The translations under genes and the position numbers were made by a program. A stretch of 64,000 bases of DNA from CAYVHB01 sp964450865. GTDB taxonomy: Bacteria > Bacillota > Clostridia > Saccharofermentanales > UBA5734. The stretch covers positions 1 through 64,000 of the forward strand of contig CAYVHB010000018.1 in the NCBI GenBank assembly GCA_964450865.1, in the 5' to 3' direction. Position 1 is the stretch's first letter. Each line of letters opens with the position of its first letter. Positions 60,663 to 64,000 of this stretch are shown here, piece by piece. The notes under the pieces are model-generated. The model saw only the letters and a program-made list of their open reading frames with translations. It did no database searches and was not told where the DNA came from.

Positions 60663-63353
60663 TCAGCCTGTCAGTTGGAACAGGTTCAGCAGCTGCTCGT
60701 TATCCAGCTCGGTGATCCAGTTTTCCTGGTTTTCCGGCATGATGTCGCGGGCCAGGCTGACTTTTTCTTCAATCATCTGGTCGATCTTTTCCTCGATGGT
60801 GCCGCTGGTGATGAATTTGTGGACGATCACGTTTTTTTGCTGGCCGATGCGGAAGGCCCGGTCGGTCGCCTGGTTCTCGACGGCGGGATTCCACCAGCGG
60901 TCAAAATGGATCACATGATTGGCGGCCGTCAGGTTTAAGCCGACACCGCCTGCCTTGATCGACAAGACCAGGAACGGTACATAAACCTTGTCCTGGAAAG
61001 TTTCGACTATTTCTTTGCGTTTTGCTACCGGCGTTCCGCCATGCAGCACCAGGCCCGGATGGGCGAAAATTTTTGCCAGGAAGGCTTGCAGTGGCCCGGT
61101 CATTTCCCGGAACTGGGTGAAGACCAGGACGCGTTCCCGTTTTTCATAGATTGTCTCGCAGATTTCCTGCAGGCGGGCGAATTTGCCACTATCTTTTTCG
61201 TGGAAAAGTTCCTGGCCCAGGAACTGGTCCGGATGGTTGCAGATCTGCTTGAATTTCATGATTGAAGCCAGGACCAGGCCCTTTCTTGCGATCCCATCCA
61301 GGGTGGTGGCCGCCAGTTTGAGCCTGAGCTCGTCCACCAGGTTGCTGTACAGGGCAACTTGCTTCTTGCTAAGCTCGGCGTAGGTCTTCAATTCGATTTT
61401 CTCCGGCAAGTCCTTGATAATCTCGCGGTCGGTCTTCAGGCGGCGCAGGATAAACGGACTGAGCACGTTTTTCAGGCGTGTATAATCAGCCTGTTGTGCT
61501 GCAAGCTGCCGGGCATAAACGGTAAATTCCCGGGCCGAGCCCAGCAGGCCCTGGTTGAGGAAATCGAAGAGGGACCAGAGATCTGACAGGCGATTCTCGA
61601 TCGGGGTTCCGGTCAGGGCGAGCCGGAAATCGGCCTTGATCTGCTTGGCGGCGTGCGTCTGGCGGGTGCCGGGGTTCTTGATAGCCTGGGCCTCATCGAG
61701 GATCAAGGTTTGCCAATGGATGTCTTTTAGCCATTCATAGCGGCTGAGCATGCCATAGGTGGTCAGCAGCAGGTCAAATTGCCCGGGCAGGATTGCAGCA
61801 TCAGCCGGGTCCGGCTTGTATTCGGAGGGGTGGAGAACGCCCAGGCGCAGGCCTGGGGCAAACCGGCTGATTTCCTGGCGCCAGTTGGCGATCAGGGAAG
61901 TCGGCACGACCAGCAGGTTCTTTTCGGCCTGGCGATCCCTGATCCCGTTCAGGAGGGCGATCACCTGGATGGTTTTGCCCAGGCCCATATCGTCGGCCAG
62001 GCAGGCCCCCAGGCCCAGTGTTTTCATCAGGTGCAGCCAGGCCAGTCCCTTCTCCTGGTACGGTCGCAGCCTGGCCAGAAATCTTGCGCCGCACGATGCT
62101 GTTTGCGTTTCCTGGCTTCCGGCGGTCGCCAGATGGAGCAGGAATGCCTGCAGCCAGGTGCCGTGATTGATTTCCACCATGGTACCGGCGGCCGGATCCA
62201 TTGCATCCCGGGATTCGGTCAGTTCCAGATGCATGGCCTCGACCAGGTTCAGGCCAGCCGGTCCGGCCTTGTGACGCGCTTGTTCATACGCTCGCAGGAC
62301 GGCCTTCAGCCGTTCATGGTTCACTTCGACCCAGCGGCCTTTGATCAAGGCCAGGCCTTCGGTCTGGGCCAGCAGCTGGCGCAGTTCTGCTTCAGGCAGT
62401 TGGAGATCGCCGAGGACGATTGCGATGTCAAAATCAACCAGGGCTTTCATTCCGACCTTGGCAGGTGCCTTGCTGCCAAGGGTAACAGATACCCGGGCGG
62501 CGCTGGATCTTTTTTTCCACCAGTCCGGCATGCGGCAGATGATGCCGGACGATTCATAGAGGGGGATCTCCTTCAGGAAGGTATAGGCTTCATCCGCTGT
62601 CAGGGCTAGCGGCTGGAAAATTTCACCACTGTCCAGCAATTCCCTGATGAATGGGCTTTGCTCAGCCGCGCGATAGACGGTCGTCAGCAAGTTGAGAAGC
62701 CTGGTCCGGTCGGACCGGTATTGACGCAGGGCATTGGCCATCGGCAGGTGATTGGCTTTGCCATCCGGATCGACACCATCGGTATAGGTCGCCATGAAAG
62801 CAAAGGGCTGACTTATCTGCCGGTTTTCAACCAGGTGAAAGAATACCCGGCCGGCCGCAACGGCGGTGGCGTGCCGGCGGGCGAGGTACTCGGCCACGGT
62901 GCCGGTGAAGTGCTTGATTTCCTGGTGATAGACAGCCAGCAGGTCTTGCCAGGCCCGGCTGAGCCACGCGGCTGTTAAATACTCGGTCCCGATCATATAG
63001 GGAGCACGGCTGACCAGATCGGCGCTATCTTCTGGTGAAAGATTCACCTGGATGGACTCACGCAAGAATTCCCGCTCCGGGCGCTGGGCTATCTGGCTGA
63101 TGAACCGGCGGCTCAGCAGCGCAAGGTACTGGAGCGAGGGTGTCTCAAGGTGTTTGCGATCGACGAAGGCCAGGTCGTAGAAGGCCTGGTCCGGATGTTT
63201 CAGAAAAGTCTGGTACATTTCCTGTTGAATTTCGACTTGCCGGCGGTCCGGAATTTCGGCTGCAGCCTGCCAGTCGAGGCTCCAGCCATCGGCCAGGATG
63301 ATAGCCATCAGGACCTGATTCTCTGGCTGCTGCGGTTTGATCTCTCTGCTCAT
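60663..63353 (-). CDS. SNF2-family DNA translocase/helicase
   Basis: 896 residues from the ATG at 63353, after GAAAGGATGGTC. The N-terminal 430 residues include the bacterial SNF2-associated domain (FDIAIVLGDLQLPEAELRQL). The ATPase has motif I DDMGLGKTIQ, motif II LDEAQAIKN, motif III LTGTPIENRLSDLW, and the C-terminal lobe motifs KAGGVGLNLTAANHVIHFDRWWNPAVENQATDRAFRIGQ in part. It should translocate on DNA using ATP. The neighbouring SWIM protein is the likely partner. Confidence 0.93.
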   Translation of the reverse strand: MSREIKPQQPENQVLMAIILADGWSLDWQAAAEIPDRRQVEIQQEMYQTFLKHPDQAFYDLAFVDRKHLETPSLQYLALLSRRFISQIAQRPEREFLRESIQVNLSPEDSADLVSRAPYMIGTEYLTAAWLSRAWQDLLAVYHQEIKHFTGTVAEYLARRHATAVAAGRVFFHLVENRQISQPFAFMATYTDGVDPDGKANHLPMANALRQYRSDRTRLLNLLTTVYRAAEQSPFIRELLDSGEIFQPLALTADEAYTFLKEIPLYESSGIICRMPDWWKKRSSAARVSVTLGSKAPAKVGMKALVDFDIAIVLGDLQLPEAELRQLLAQTEGLALIKGRWVEVNHERLKAVLRAYEQARHKAGPAGLNLVEAMHLELTESRDAMDPAAGTMVEINHGTWLQAFLLHLATAGSQETQTASCGARFLARLRPYQEKGLAWLHLMKTLGLGACLADDMGLGKTIQVIALLNGIRDRQAEKNLLVVPTSLIANWRQEISRFAPGLRLGVLHPSEYKPDPADAAILPGQFDLLLTTYGMLSRYEWLKDIHWQTLILDEAQAIKNPGTRQTHAAKQIKADFRLALTGTPIENRLSDLWSLFDFLNQGLLGSAREFTVYARQLAAQQADYTRLKNVLSPFILRRLKTDREIIKDLPEKIELKTYAELSKKQVALYSNLVDELRLKLAATTLDGIARKGLVLASIMKFKQICNHPDQFLGQELFHEKDSGKFARLQEICETIYEKRERVLVFTQFREMTGPLQAFLAKIFAHPGLVLHGGTPVAKRKEIVETFQDKVYVPFLVLSIKAGGVGLNLTAANHVIHFDRWWNPAVENQATDRAFRIGQQKNVIVHKFITSGTIEEKIDQMIEEKVSLARDIMPENQENWITELDNEQLLNLFQLTG

Positions 63354-63939
63354 GACCATCCTTTCTGCATCTGAAAGGTCTTGCCGGGAAAAGTTGCCGG
63401 GGGTGAACCGGCCTGGTATTAGTTTAGGGCTATCTAGCCTAAACATCAACTAACCCGCAACCAGCCCGCAACCAGCCCGCCAGTCCGCAACCACGTAACC
63501 ACCAACCCGGAACCACGTAACCTGAGGGGAAAATTCTCGCCTGACGCTTGCAGATGACCGGGGGGCAAGATATTTCCCCTGCGGTAACGCGGTTGCTCAA
63601 AGGGTACCTAGAACTGGATAATTGCGACTAAAAACAGGAAAATTCAATATTGATCCTCACCAATATTTGGAAAACAATAGTATTCAGTAACGGATTTGCA
63701 TTGACCCTTTCCTCGTCCTGGACAAGGAAATCGTTATGCTGTTTTGAACGACTATTATTTAAAAATGAATTTTTTAAAAATTGGGGATTGAATTTATCAA
63801 ATTAACGTATTACCAGAGTTGTGTGACAAAAGATTAAGTCCGTATAATTGGTGTAAAATCAGGGAAAAAATGAGCCATCGGCTCGCTTTCGGAATAATGG
63901 TTTTTGCGAAGAAACTAAAATATCGAAAGGACGAAAATC
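63354..63939. other. 586-nt intergenic region with a composition change
   Basis: The first part (to about 63540) holds degenerate repeats of CCCGCAACCAG and CCGCAACCACGTAACC. From about 63620 the sequence becomes clearly AT-rich. A plus-strand promoter TTGTGT (63819-63824), 18 bp, TATAAT (63843-63848) and a small hairpin GAGCC/GGCTC (63871-63883) precede the next gene. Confidence 0.6.
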
Positions 63940-64000
63940 ATGGCTCAAGTATATCTTGTCGATGCCATTTACATGAAGGCGCGCGACGACGGACGGATCA
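63940..64000 (+). CDS. 5' end of an unidentified gene, cut by the window
   Basis: The ATG at 63940 follows GAAAGGACGAAAATC and the frame is open to the end (20 residues, MAQVYLVDAIYMKARDDGRI). Strong ribosome-binding site and own promoter. Too short to assign. Confidence 0.7.
   Translation, partial: MAQVYLVDAIYMKARDDGRI

Overview
The window looks like chromosomal DNA from a GC-rich, anaerobic member of the Clostridia (Bacillota). The evidence is the conserved order tmk, yaaQ (c-di-AMP receptor), holB, PSP1/ricT, ferredoxin, trmN6, rsmI, metG, tatD; the tig, clpP, clpX block; Gram-positive control sites (a GAAC-N4-GTTC LexA box, a CtsR-like box, a NiCo/czcD riboswitch); iron-sulfur and radical SAM proteins; and no aerobic respiratory genes. 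I cannot name a species.

Layout. 1-7.2 kb: AraC regulator divergent from a large DUF5107-TPR protein, then a SHOCT membrane protein and two radical SAM proteins. 7.2-14.7 kb: NapH-like iron-sulfur membrane protein, divergent two-component system, and a lipoprotein binding protein plus HD-GYP receptor operon. 14.7-19.6 kb: small membrane protein, a CDF exporter behind a complete NiCo riboswitch, an HtrA protease, and SOS-controlled dinB. 19.6-27.4 kb: a four-gene sugar operon (epimerase, GH3 glycosidase, Gfo/Idh/MocA oxidoreductase, LarA-like protein) with a divergent AraC regulator, then hemolysin III. 27.5-28.3 kb: prepilin-peptidase-like protein. 28.7-32.2 kb: tig-clpP-clpX. 32.5-39.7 kb: a Tad-type pilus operon. 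39.8-43.5 kb: AraC regulator and folE-folP-folB-folK. 43.7-56.5 kb: low-complexity charged protein, PLP decarboxylase and the tmk-to-tatD housekeeping run. 56.7-57.0 kb: tRNA-Val, -Asp, -Phe. 57.1-58.0 kb: decayed surface-protein remnant. 58.3-63.4 kb: DUF1848 protein and a SNF2 helicase/SWIM protein operon. 63.4-64 kb: AT-rich stretch leading to a truncated new gene.

The most unusual locus is the Tad operon. Its first gene fuses a Ser/Thr-kinase-like domain, lacking the first strand and glycine loop, to a TadZ/CpaE-like ATPase fold whose P-loop is also degenerate. It is followed by CpaF/TadA, TadB, TadC, a pilin with the G-FGLNE signature, a pseudopilin, a TadE-like protein that seems to have a frameshift near its natural start, and CpaB. 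The only prepilin-peptidase-like gene nearby lacks both catalytic Asp motifs.

Two window-wide patterns stand out. Short tandem duplications (9-60 bp units, 2-4 copies) recur at gene ends and in leaders, in two cases touching stop codons or a ribosome-binding site. Low-complexity repeat-rich tails or inserts occur in otherwise conserved enzymes (HolB, TatD, MetG, RicT, the histidine kinase, FolK). All assignments come from reading motifs; no database search was possible.
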